Positions 1-7,895 of a stretch of DNA of 64,000 bases are shown here, piece by piece (position 1 is the first letter of the stretch; each line of letters starts with the position of its first letter). Position numbers and translations under genes: made by a program. The notes under the pieces are model-generated. The model did not search any database. It saw nothing but the letters and a program-made list of their open reading frames with translations, and had not been told where the DNA came from. Source of the DNA: JAXGYX01 sp040772065 (GTDB taxonomy: Bacteria; Bacillota; Clostridia; Saccharofermentanales; Fastidiosipilaceae); NCBI GenBank assembly GCA_040772065.1, contig JAXGYX010000001.1:248001-312000 (forward strand), written 5' to 3'.

Positions 1-393
1 CTCGCGACAATTCCGGGCTTTAAGATGGTTCACGGCGCTGGTGAACAGCAGCTTGCCGATGCCGGTCCCCATATATTCGGGAAGCACCGCGAAACGGCGC
101 AAGAAGCAAATATCCCCGTCCTCTTGAATATCCAGATGTGTGGTCCCGACGATTTGCCAATTGCGGCGCGCGACCAGAACTTGGCCTTTCTCGATGGAGG
201 CGAGCACCTTAGCCTTGGTGTCGTGCATCGCGTCGAGCAAAGGCAGGCCGTCAGCGCCGTTGGGAATCCCCGAGTTGCGAGCATATTCGGCCATCGCCCG
301 TCGCACTGTTGTCATAATCGAGGACGCGTCGTCGCGCGTGGCGAGAAAAACACCGGAATTGGTTGTGCCATTATCTGCGATCGTATTATTCAT
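1..393 (-). CDS. GNAT-family N-acetyltransferase (partial, 3' end beyond window)
   Basis: The first 131 codons are visible and remain open to the window edge. The acetyl-CoA binding motif A is clear near residues 102-119: RRFAVLPEYMGTGIGKLLF, with the expected V-x-P and G-x-G-x-G/A spacing. The ATG at 391-393 overlaps the argF stop codon in an ATGA arrangement, so it is translationally coupled and is the last visible gene of the arginine operon. Substrate is unknown. Because argJ is missing from the operon, a role in supplying N-acetylglutamate is a reasonable inference, but the visible sequence is generic GNAT and not specifically ArgA-like. A general small-molecule or protein acetyltransferase is equally possible. 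Confidence 0.8.
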   Translation of the reverse strand, partial: MNNTIADNGTTNSGVFLATRDDASSIMTTVRRAMAEYARNSGIPNGADGLPLLDAMHDTKAKVLASIEKGQVLVARRNWQIVGTTHLDIQEDGDICFLRRFAVLPEYMGTGIGKLLFTSAVNHLKARNCRE

Positions 394-1322
394 TTTTCCC
401 CCATCAGGCGTGCCATGATCGCCTTTTGCGCATGTAATCTGTTTTCGGCCTGGTCGAAAACAACCGACTGTGCCCCTTCAAATACTTCCTCACTGACTTC
501 CATGCCACGGTACGCGGGCAGACAGTGCAGGAAAATGGCCTGCGAGTCAGCGTGCGCCATCATGGATTGATCCACTGTGAACCCCTTCATGGTTTGAATG
601 CGTTCGTTTCTTTCCTGTTCCTGTCCCATGCTGATCCAGGTATCCGTGTAGACGGCGTCCGCGCCACGGACCGCCTCGATCGGATCGTAGCCGATTTCAA
701 CGCGGGTATTGGTGGAGGCGGCGATCGTCTCGGCCTGTTGAACGCAGACCGGGTCGGCTTCGTATCCGGGAGGTGTGGCGACGTGGATGTCCATTCCCAC
801 CAAAGCGGCTCCCTGGAGCAACGAGTTCGCCATGTTGTTGCCGTCCCCGATGTAGGCGAGCTTGAGCCCGCCGAGCGTGCCTTTCTTCTCGCGAATCGTC
901 ATCAGATCGCAGAGAACCTGACATGGATGCTCCAAATCGGTCAGCCCGTTGATGACCGGGATCGTGCTGTGCGCTGCCAAGCGCACCACGCTGCTATGTG
1001 AATATGTGCGAATCATCAGGCCGTCAAGATAACGCGACATGACTCTGGCGGAGTCCTCGACCGTCTCTCCACGTCCAAGTTGAATGTCATTGTTATTTAA
1101 GAAGATCCCCATCCCACCAAGTTGGTAGATGCCGACTTCAAAGGAAATTCTGGTGCGGGTGGACGATTTGGCGAAAATCATGCCCAGCGTTTTCTCTTTG
1201 AGCAGGTGATGAGACCGGCCGGCTTTGTTGTCAGCCTTCAGCTGATCGGCCAGGTCGAGCAGCTCGATGATCTCTTCGGGGTTGTAATCGCTTAGGCTGA
1301 TAAAATCCTTTTGGGATATCAT
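390..1322 (-). CDS. argF: ornithine carbamoyltransferase
   Basis: Makes citrulline from ornithine and carbamoyl phosphate in the cytoplasm, the sixth step of arginine synthesis. At 310 residues it has normal family length. The carbamoyl-phosphate signature STRTR lies at residues 54-58, the ornithine-side DTW...SMG element at about 227-233, and the catalytic HCLP at 266-269. It follows argD by about 30 bases, with a ribosome binding site in the gap, and overlaps the downstream GNAT gene by four bases. The biosynthetic neighbours argue for the anabolic rather than the catabolic (arcB) enzyme. Confidence 0.97.
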   Translation of the reverse strand: MISQKDFISLSDYNPEEIIELLDLADQLKADNKAGRSHHLLKEKTLGMIFAKSSTRTRISFEVGIYQLGGMGIFLNNNDIQLGRGETVEDSARVMSRYLDGLMIRTYSHSSVVRLAAHSTIPVINGLTDLEHPCQVLCDLMTIREKKGTLGGLKLAYIGDGNNMANSLLQGAALVGMDIHVATPPGYEADPVCVQQAETIAASTNTRVEIGYDPIEAVRGADAVYTDTWISMGQEQERNERIQTMKGFTVDQSMMAHADSQAIFLHCLPAYRGMEVSEEVFEGAQSVVFDQAENRLHAQKAIMARLMGEK

Positions 1323-1352
1323 AGATTCAATCTCCTTTTCAGAATCTTTCTA

Positions 1353-2561
1353 TCATGACTCACCGAGCAAAACAGCTTCGAGAATCTCGACAAACTGATC
1401 AATCTGCGCGGGTTCCAAAATTAACGGTGGCAGCAGGCGCAAGGTGTGTGGGCCGGTGGCGTTGACCAGCACTTTTCTATTGAAGAGCGCGTCGCGGATC
1501 ATTGTAGCGGAATCCGCCGTCTCGGTGAAGTCGATCGCGGTCATCAGGCCGACGCCGCGCACTTCGGCGATTAGGGAAGGGTGGCGGTCGCGCAGTTGAT
1601 TCAGGCGACTTGCGAGGTATTCTCCATTCTCACCCGCCCGGTCCCCCAGACTTAAGCGCTCGTACTCATCCAACACGGTCAGCGCCGAGGCGCAGGCAAG
1701 CGGGTTGCCTCCAAAGGTGGTTCCGTGGGAGCCAGGCTCAAATCCGGCGCACACGTCTCCGCGGGCCAGCAGCGCGCCGATCGGCATTCCGCCGGCAAGT
1801 CCTTTCGCCATGGTGACGATATCCGCATCGATACCGTAATGCTGGGTGCTCAAAAACTGTCCGGTTCGTCCCATTCCTGTTTGAATTTCATCGACAATCA
1901 AGATGACTCCATGTTTTTGACAAAGGGTTTCCGCCGCCTTCGCGTACTCGGGTGAGACCGGGTGCACGCCGCTTTCTCCTTGGATCAGCTCCAAGATGAT
2001 GCCCGCCGTGTCCGGGCGCCTCACCGCCTCCTCGAGGGCGGCGATGTCATTGAACGGCAGATATGAAAAACCCGGCGGCAGCGGGGCGAACGGCTGGTTG
2101 TATTTTGGCTGGCCGGTCGCGGTGATGGTCGCCAATGTGCGCCCATGAAAAGAATTTACTGCCGAATAAAAATTTGTGCGCGGGCTGTTCTTACGATGGA
2201 AATAGCCGCGCGTCAGCTTAATCGCTGCCTCGTTCGCCTCGGCTCCGCTGTTGCAAAAAAAGGCGCGCTCCATACCGGTCGCCTGACATAGACGCCGGGC
2301 AAGTCGGGCCTGACTTTCGATATAGTATAGATTCGAACAATGAATCAGTTTTCCCGCCTGCTCGCAGATCGTCTGGATCAGATGTCTGTTTCCGTGCCCC
2401 AGGATGTTGACCGCGATCCCGCCCAACATGTCGAGGTATGTGTCGCCGTTGGTGTCTTTCAAAAAAACACCTTCGCCCGATGTGAAACTGACGGGTGTCC
2501 GTTTGCCGAATGTGTTTAGATAGTATTGCTCGTCAATCTCCATGATTGAATTCAAATCCAT
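1353..2561 (-). CDS. argD: acetylornithine aminotransferase
   Basis: PLP-dependent class III aminotransferase of 402 residues that converts N-acetylglutamate semialdehyde to N-acetylornithine. Visible landmarks are NSGAEANE (about 104-111) for phosphate binding, DEIQTGMGRTG beginning at D224 for the PLP pyridine ring, the Schiff-base lysine K253 in MAKGLAGGMPIG, and TFGGNPLACA toward the C-terminus. It lies between argB and argF on the same strand with short gaps, which fixes the assignment over related ornithine or GABA aminotransferases. Such enzymes can also act in lysine synthesis (DapC activity); nothing here tests that. Confidence 0.96.
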   Translation of the reverse strand: MDLNSIMEIDEQYYLNTFGKRTPVSFTSGEGVFLKDTNGDTYLDMLGGIAVNILGHGNRHLIQTICEQAGKLIHCSNLYYIESQARLARRLCQATGMERAFFCNSGAEANEAAIKLTRGYFHRKNSPRTNFYSAVNSFHGRTLATITATGQPKYNQPFAPLPPGFSYLPFNDIAALEEAVRRPDTAGIILELIQGESGVHPVSPEYAKAAETLCQKHGVILIVDEIQTGMGRTGQFLSTQHYGIDADIVTMAKGLAGGMPIGALLARGDVCAGFEPGSHGTTFGGNPLACASALTVLDEYERLSLGDRAGENGEYLASRLNQLRDRHPSLIAEVRGVGLMTAIDFTETADSATMIRDALFNRKVLVNATGPHTLRLLPPLILEPAQIDQFVEILEAVLLGES

Positions 2562-2593
2562 GACGATTCACCTCCAAGAATAGTGTTTTCTGA

Positions 2594-3613
2594 TTAAAAA
2601 GCTGTGTCCAGTCGCTCCCCTTGATGATAAGGTCTACGATGTCTCATGATCATGGTGCCGATACCCTTGTTGGTGAAAATTTCAAGCACGATGCTGTGCG
2701 GCACTCTGCCATCTATTATATGGGCCCGATTCACACCCCGCTTGACGGTGTTCAGGCAACCGAGCACTTTGGGAATCATCCCGCCGGTGATCGCCCCGGT
2801 ATCAATTAAACTGTGCACCTCGGTTTCGGTCAAGGTGTGCAAAATCTGTTCACCGCCGTCCTCGGTCTTACGAATGACACCGGGCACGTCGGTCAGTGTG
2901 ATGAGCTTTTCCGCCTTTAGAGCGGCGGCTATCTCGGCCGCAGCCGTGTCGGCGTTGATGTTGTAGGATTGACCATTGCTGTCCACACCGATTGGCGCGA
3001 TCACGGGAATGTAGTTCTCGCTCAACGTTTCGATCAAGGCTGTGTTGATCCCCACGATCTCGCCGACATATCCGACATCAATCGGATTTCCATCGGCGTC
3101 CCGACTCATTTTTCTGCATTCGATGACCGATCCGTCGATGCCGCTGATGCCGATCGCGTGGGAGCCGTTTTGTTGCAGTCCGGCGACGATCGCTTTGTTT
3201 GTCTTGCCGATCAGGACCATCTGTGCCACTTCCAGGGTTTCGTTATCGGTGACCCTCAGACCGTTCTCAAACTTGGACTCGATTCGCAATTTGTCCAACA
3301 TGCCACTGATGTCCGGGCCGCCACCATGTACCACAATTGGGCGGATTCCAATGAATCTCAACAGCGTCACGTCCTCCATGACTTTGTTTCGCAAATCTTC
3401 GTTGACCATTGCGTTGCCGCCATATTTGATGACAACTGTCTTTCCCGAAAGACTTTGAATATAAGGCAGCGCCTCAATCAATATCTCAGCCTTGACCGGG
3501 CGGGGCACAGCCGCCATATCGCTAAAAGCGGTCGCCATGGTGTCGGCCGCCCTGGAGAATGGTTTGGGCTCGGGCGCGCCTTCTCGATGACTGTCGTTAT
3601 ATTTATTATCCAT
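2594..3613 (-). CDS. argB: acetylglutamate kinase
   Basis: Phosphorylates N-acetylglutamate; usually the arginine-inhibited control step of the pathway. Amino-acid kinase fold with VVIKYGGNAM (catalytic K63) and VHGGGPDI near 95-102. The protein is 339 residues, about 40 longer than usual, because of a charged N-terminal extension of about 40 residues before the helix that normally begins the protein. The ATG is supported by an AAGGAAGGG ribosome binding site six bases upstream; an internal ATG (residue 26) would give a more typical length. An N-terminal helix is known in arginine-sensitive ArgB enzymes, so feedback inhibition is plausible but inferred. Confidence 0.96.
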   Translation of the reverse strand: MDNKYNDSHREGAPEPKPFSRAADTMATAFSDMAAVPRPVKAEILIEALPYIQSLSGKTVVIKYGGNAMVNEDLRNKVMEDVTLLRFIGIRPIVVHGGGPDISGMLDKLRIESKFENGLRVTDNETLEVAQMVLIGKTNKAIVAGLQQNGSHAIGISGIDGSVIECRKMSRDADGNPIDVGYVGEIVGINTALIETLSENYIPVIAPIGVDSNGQSYNINADTAAAEIAAALKAEKLITLTDVPGVIRKTEDGGEQILHTLTETEVHSLIDTGAITGGMIPKVLGCLNTVKRGVNRAHIIDGRVPHSIVLEIFTNKGIGTMIMRHRRPYHQGERLDTAF

Positions 3614-3639
3614 TTGCCCTTCCTTTCGCGATCCGGCTT

Positions 3640-3705
3640 CGTGGATATCCCATAGCGTTTCGTGGATATCTCATCCTAAAGTGGATATTTCATCCTAAAT
3701 CAGAA
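3640..3705. repeat. three short direct repeats of GTGGATATYYCAT type
   Basis: In the 142-base gap between argC and argB, the element GTGGATATCCCAT / GTGGATATCTCAT / GTGGATATTTCAT occurs three times at about 20-base spacing, two copies continuing as CCTAAA. A fourth copy, GTGGATATTTCATA, lies at about 35228-35241, ahead of truA. The function is not known. A protein binding site or a decayed small repeat is possible. Confidence 0.5.
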
Positions 3706-3755
3706 CTGATTTTTTTTAATTGTATACCGTGAAATCAAACCACCCGCCAAGCTTG

Positions 3756-4844
3756 TCAAATGGCGAGCGGAACGCCGGTCAAACCACTGGTTTCCGCCAG
3801 GCCGAACATGATGTTGAGCGCCTGAACAGCTTGAGCGCAAGCGCCTTTGCCCAGATTGTCAATCGCGGAGAAAATTTTGATCAGTTGATTATCCGCGTCA
3901 TATAGCGGCGCGAGGTCACAAAAATTGCTCCCGCAGACCGCACTTGTCTGTGGCAACGAGCCTTCGTCCAACACTCGCACAAACATCTCGTCCTTATAAT
4001 ACTCTTTATAGAGACTGACCAGCTCTGCGGTGTCCAATACCTGTCCGGACTCCCGGCGTGTGGAATTGGGACGTGCGTAGATTGTCGCCAGCATGCCGTG
4101 CCCAATCGGCAAGAGGTGTGGAGTAAATGTGATTTGCACAGTATCGTCGGTCAGCAAAGATAGTTTTTCCCGCATTTCGGGGGTGTGGCGGTGACCGACC
4201 ACGCCGTACGGCTTGTAGTTTTGGCCCATTTCCGCCATGGTGTAGGCAACGTCCGCCCGGCGTCCGGCTCCGGTGATTCCGGAGGCCGCGTCCACGATGA
4301 TTCCTTGAGGGTCGATTTGTTGACCGCTGATCAGAGGGGCCAAAGCGAGGATCGTGCAGGTGGGGTAACAACCGGGATTGGCGATCAGGCGTGCCCGCGC
4401 CAGCTCGGAACGATATAACTCAGGCAGGCCATAAACCGCTTCACTTAACAATTCGGGATGAGGGTGTTCGACCTTGTACGTAGTCTCATAGGTGCTCAAT
4501 TCATTAAATCGAAAGTCGGCGCTATGATCCAGCACTCGCAACCCCCGGTCGAGCAAATCGGAGACAATGGACGCTGAGACGCCGTGTGGCAAAGCGGTGA
4601 TGACCACGTCACAGATCTGCGCGAGGCGATCCGGGTCGATATCGCTCAAAACAAGGTCAACCAGGCCTTTGAAAGCCGGATAAATCTCTGAAAACGGTTT
4701 TCCCGCGTAACTCTTTGAGCAGAGCGCGGTGATTTCGAAGTTTGGATGGGAATGTAAATAGCGCACAAGCTCCATGCCGACATAGCCGGTGGCTCCCACG
4801 ATACCCAGTCTGATTTTCCGGTCCGGATGTTTAATTTGTGACAT
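3756..4844 (-). CDS. argC: N-acetyl-gamma-glutamyl-phosphate reductase
   Basis: NADPH-dependent reduction of N-acetylglutamyl phosphate to the semialdehyde. 362 residues with the Rossmann motif GATGYVG at 17-23, the catalytic cysteine C159 in ANPGCYPTC, and a GHRHTPEM segment near 220 that carries the second catalytic histidine region. It is the first gene of the minus-strand arginine operon; transcription starts in the AT-rich region around 5000. The distance to argB (142 bases) is the largest in the operon and holds a short repeat cluster rather than argJ, which often occupies this place in Firmicutes. Confidence 0.97.
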   Translation of the reverse strand: MSQIKHPDRKIRLGIVGATGYVGMELVRYLHSHPNFEITALCSKSYAGKPFSEIYPAFKGLVDLVLSDIDPDRLAQICDVVITALPHGVSASIVSDLLDRGLRVLDHSADFRFNELSTYETTYKVEHPHPELLSEAVYGLPELYRSELARARLIANPGCYPTCTILALAPLISGQQIDPQGIIVDAASGITGAGRRADVAYTMAEMGQNYKPYGVVGHRHTPEMREKLSLLTDDTVQITFTPHLLPIGHGMLATIYARPNSTRRESGQVLDTAELVSLYKEYYKDEMFVRVLDEGSLPQTSAVCGSNFCDLAPLYDADNQLIKIFSAIDNLGKGACAQAVQALNIMFGLAETSGLTGVPLAI

Positions 4845-4971
4845 TTTTTACCCTCTTTGTATTTCTTTTTTCTTTATCATTCGCGATGTGACGCGCCACC
4901 AACTTGAAGTGAAGATAAATTATAAGGCAGAACTAATAATTATACAAATTCAAGCCGACGAAATCGAACAT

Positions 4972-5029
4972 AATGAATAATTTATGAATAAAATCGAATT
5001 TGAATCTATTTTATTACTTGCTAATTATA
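4972..5029 (-). promoter_or_regulatory. candidate argC promoter with ARG-box-like operators
   Basis: On the minus strand a TATAAT (5024-5029) precedes argC by about 180 bases; the -35 is weak. Just downstream of it lie AATGAATAATTTATGAAT (4972-4989) and TATGAATAAAATCGAATT (4983-5000), which resemble the ArgR/AhrC consensus TGAATAAAAATTCA in one good half each. Binding by an arginine repressor is inferred from the resemblance and from position in front of an arginine operon; no argR gene is in the window. Confidence 0.4.
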
Positions 5030-5128
5030 TAACAATTCGTCTCAAATTGAATATAATTAGCCGAGATCCATTCTGATACTGGCATAAATGCCCTGCTGCG
5101 CCAAAGAATAAATAGATTTACTGACAAT

Positions 5129-5158
5129 TTGCACAAAAAATAGAAAATGGTGTATAAT
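5129..5158 (+). promoter_or_regulatory. sigma-A-like promoter for the CdaR-like/ftsEX operon
   Basis: TTGCAC (5129-5134), an 18-base spacer and a perfect TATAAT (5153-5158), about 115 bases before the regulator gene. No other plausible promoter is seen between here and ftsX, so the regulator, ftsE and ftsX may be one transcript. Confidence 0.6.
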
Positions 5159-5274
5159 GCATCAAATAAGAATCACTTGTTTTGTAACTATCGCATTGAG
5201 TTAATGTCTTTAAATGTACTTGTAAGCTTGTTGAGACCGGCCGTCGTCGTGACCGCCGGCGGAAAGGCTGTGAA

Positions 5275-6372
5275 ATGGAAGTTTTAAAACAATGTATCCG
5301 TAAGGCGGCTGAATTTCTCGACCGTGGCGCCGGCGTCACGGACGCGACCGGAACTGTGCTGGTCAGCACGGATGAATCTCAGATTGGAACGTCAGAACCG
5401 GATGCCCTAATTTTGTGTGAGTCGGACGATATGTTATCGGTCACCGAATTTAAGACCTTCCGCAAGATCAGCGCGGTGGGAAATCCTGATCTGGTTTGCT
5501 ATATAGACGGCACGGATCAGGTTTCACAGACCTATCTGGAATTTTTATGCAACTGGCTGATGACCGCGTTGCATGATGGCACAAATGAGTCAGACAAATG
5601 CGCCTTGATCAAAAATATTCTGTTGGAGAATGAATTGCCCGGCGACATTCCGTTAAAAGCCCGCGACCATCACATTCCATATGCGGTCACGCGCACTGTT
5701 TTCCTGGTCAGAGTGCCCGAGGCGAATGGATCTGCGGCGCAGGAGATATTAAAGGACTTGTTTCCCAATCGGCGTATGGATTTTGTGCTCGCCATGGACG
5801 AGACCAATATGGTGCTGCTCAAAGAATTGGGTGAGGATCCAAAGGCTCAAATTGACGGAATCGCGGACTTGGTGGCGGAAAGCTTCGCCCAGGCGGAGAT
5901 CGGCCCCGTTTACATCGGCGTCGGCATGACGGTCGACACGCTGAAGGACTGCTCGCGGTCCTATAGAGAGGCTTCGCTGGCGTTGACAATCGGTGATATT
6001 TTCGAACCCGATAACAAGACCATGCACTATAACAAACTCGGGTTGGGTCGCTTGATCTACCAACTCCCCCCGACCTTGTGCCGCATGTTCCTGGACGAGG
6101 TGTTTCCGCAAGGTTCTTACGATATGCTGGACAGCGAGACATTGCACACGATCGACAAGTTCTTTGAAAACAATTTAAATGGCAGCGAGACTTCCAGACA
6201 GCTGTTTGTCCACCGGAACACGTTGGTCTACCGTTTGGACAAAGTGCAGAAAATCACCGATCTGGACTTGCGCAATTTTGACGATGCTGTATTATTTAAA
6301 CTTGCCTCGATGGTACGCAAGTATTTGGAGAAGCAGGATCCGACTGTTCTGACCACCGGCAATCGCTGGTGA
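5275..6372 (+). CDS. CdaR/PucR-family transcriptional regulator
   Basis: 365 residues, no membrane segment. The last 60 residues carry the helix-turn-helix of the CdaR/PucR family, with the characteristic run TSRQLFVHRNTLVYRLDKVQ near 305-325; the middle third is the GGDEF-like fold usual in these proteins, and the N-terminal third is a degenerate sensory domain. In the family this architecture responds to small molecules such as sugar diacids or purine breakdown products, but ligand cannot be read here. It lies 114 bases ahead of ftsE on the same strand; control of the downstream division genes is an inference from position only. Confidence 0.85.
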   Translation: MEVLKQCIRKAAEFLDRGAGVTDATGTVLVSTDESQIGTSEPDALILCESDDMLSVTEFKTFRKISAVGNPDLVCYIDGTDQVSQTYLEFLCNWLMTALHDGTNESDKCALIKNILLENELPGDIPLKARDHHIPYAVTRTVFLVRVPEANGSAAQEILKDLFPNRRMDFVLAMDETNMVLLKELGEDPKAQIDGIADLVAESFAQAEIGPVYIGVGMTVDTLKDCSRSYREASLALTIGDIFEPDNKTMHYNKLGLGRLIYQLPPTLCRMFLDEVFPQGSYDMLDSETLHTIDKFFENNLNGSETSRQLFVHRNTLVYRLDKVQKITDLDLRNFDDAVLFKLASMVRKYLEKQDPTVLTTGNRW

Positions 6373-6486
6373 GCTTGGCCGAAAGCGACCACGGTACACG
6401 GATTATTTATCTGTGTCCGAGAACCCCGACTGATAGTGGCGCGCGCCACTTCGATCCGCTGATCTGAATCAGAAAGGGGAAACCAG

Positions 6487-7881
6487 TTGATAGAGTTTGA
6501 TAACGTCAGCATGTCATATCCAAACAGCGCGACGCTGGCGCTTCGTGATCTCAGCTTCTCGATTCATAGCGGAGAGTTCGTCTTTGTGATTGGACAAAGC
6601 GGATCCGGTAAGACGACAATCGTCAAGCTGCTGACCTGCGAAGAGAAGATATTAAAAGGCAATATCTTTGTTGGAAAGTATCGCCTTAATAAAATGAAGA
6701 GAAGACTGGTTCCGTATTTGCGTCGCAATATCGGTATGGTCTTTCAAGATTTTCGTTTGATCCCGACCAAAACAATATTTGAGAATGTGGCGTTCGCCAT
6801 GGAGATCCTCGGCTATTCGCGCAAGGCGATTCGGCTGCAGGTCTCCATGGTGCTTAGCACGGTTGGCCTGCGGGCGCGCGAAGACGCCTATCCGAACGAA
6901 TTGTCGGGGGGTGAACAACAGCGGGTCGCGATCGCCAGGGCGATGGTCAACAACCCGGCCATTCTGCTGGCCGACGAGCCGACGGGTAACCTGGATCCCG
7001 CTAATAGTGAGATGATCATGGCGCTGCTGGAGGAGATCAACCGCGGCGGGACCACGGTTGTCATCTGCACCCATAACCGAGAACTGGTTAATCGCATGAA
7101 AAAGCGTGTCATTGAGATTGACGACGGTTCCTTGGTGCGCGATGACGAGAGCAGCGTCTATGGAGATGACACTCCGCGGTATACCCCGCGCGAGCTCAAG
7201 CGCAGACGGGGAGCCGCGGGCGAGGAGCGCGGAGCGGATGAGGATTCGCTGGATGATGAAGAGTTTGAAATCCCTGAGTTTGCCCGTGGCATCTTTCATA
7301 TGGATGACTATATGTTTGATCAGGACGACTACCCGGAGGACTCTGAAGAGAATGAAGTCTCGGATGCGCCGGACATGCCGGAGAATGTGGATGTACAACT
7401 TGAGGAACCGGGAGAACAAGAGACAAGCGTCATGTCGGACGAGCTGGCGCTAGCTGAGTTGTCGCGCGCGGGCGAGGAGTACGGAGCGGATGAGGATTCG
7501 CTGGATGAAGAAGAGTTTGAGATCCCCGAGTTTGCCCGTGACAACTTGCAAATGGATGACTATATCCTTGATAAGGAAGGCTACCCGGAGGACTCTGAAG
7601 AGGATGAAGTCTCGGATGCGCCGGACATGCCGGAGCAGGTGGAGGGGGCTGAAGGGCGCGAAGTCTCAGCTTATGAGACCGCCGATTATAATGTGGATGT
7701 ACCACTTGAGGAACCGGGCGAACAAGAGGCAATCGTCATTTCGGACGAGCTGACGCTCACTGAGTTGTCGCGTGCGGTCGAGGATCGGGAAGAGGACGAT
7801 CTCCGAGAGGCGGGATCTGAAGATGGCGATCATGATCGTTTCAACAAACGGAAAAAATCATCTTCGGATTACTTTAAGTAA
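6487..7881 (+). CDS. ftsE: cell division ATP-binding protein FtsE with long acidic C-terminal tail
   Basis: Residues 1-228 are a complete FtsE ABC ATPase: Walker A GQSGSGKT (36-43), signature LSGGEQQ (139-145), Walker B ILLADEP (to 165) and an H-loop CTHNREL. TTG start, with AAAGGGG seven bases upstream. With FtsX it forms the ATP-driven complex that switches on murein hydrolases at the septum. The protein is 464 residues, twice the family length: residues 229-464 form a very acidic tail with two related units, 245-328 and 329-430, both carrying GADEDSLD, EEFEIPEFAR, YPEDSEE and VSDAPDMPE. The tail has no recognised domain. ftsX follows after 14 bases. Confidence 0.95.
   Translation: MIEFDNVSMSYPNSATLALRDLSFSIHSGEFVFVIGQSGSGKTTIVKLLTCEEKILKGNIFVGKYRLNKMKRRLVPYLRRNIGMVFQDFRLIPTKTIFENVAFAMEILGYSRKAIRLQVSMVLSTVGLRAREDAYPNELSGGEQQRVAIARAMVNNPAILLADEPTGNLDPANSEMIMALLEEINRGGTTVVICTHNRELVNRMKKRVIEIDDGSLVRDDESSVYGDDTPRYTPRELKRRRGAAGEERGADEDSLDDEEFEIPEFARGIFHMDDYMFDQDDYPEDSEENEVSDAPDMPENVDVQLEEPGEQETSVMSDELALAELSRAGEEYGADEDSLDEEEFEIPEFARDNLQMDDYILDKEGYPEDSEEDEVSDAPDMPEQVEGAEGREVSAYETADYNVDVPLEEPGEQEAIVISDELTLTELSRAVEDREEDDLREAGSEDGDHDRFNKRKKSSSDYFK
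7219..7776 (+). repeat. in-frame duplication inside ftsE (acidic tail)
   Basis: Two direct repeat units, 7219-7470 (252 bp) and 7471-7776 (306 bp, with an insertion of about 18 codons). Identity is high at both DNA and protein level, including the Asp/Glu-rich runs, pointing to a fairly recent duplication. A third, decayed start (VEDREEDD) follows before the stop. Confidence 0.85.
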
Positions 7882-7895
7882 GGACTGGCAGATAA

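Larger units (their letters stand above)
4845..5274. other. divergent intergenic control region between argC and the CdaR-like gene
   Basis: 430 bases without a protein gene. The argC side (4900-5060) is very AT-rich and holds possible ARG-box sequences and a minus-strand TATAAT. The opposite side has a plus-strand promoter at 5129-5158 and an untranslated leader of about 110 bases. No riboswitch or RNA gene was recognised. Confidence 0.6.

Noticed and set aside
5160..5274. Riboswitch or T-box in the leader of the CdaR-like gene
   Set aside because: No recognisable conserved core and no strong terminator hairpin was found.
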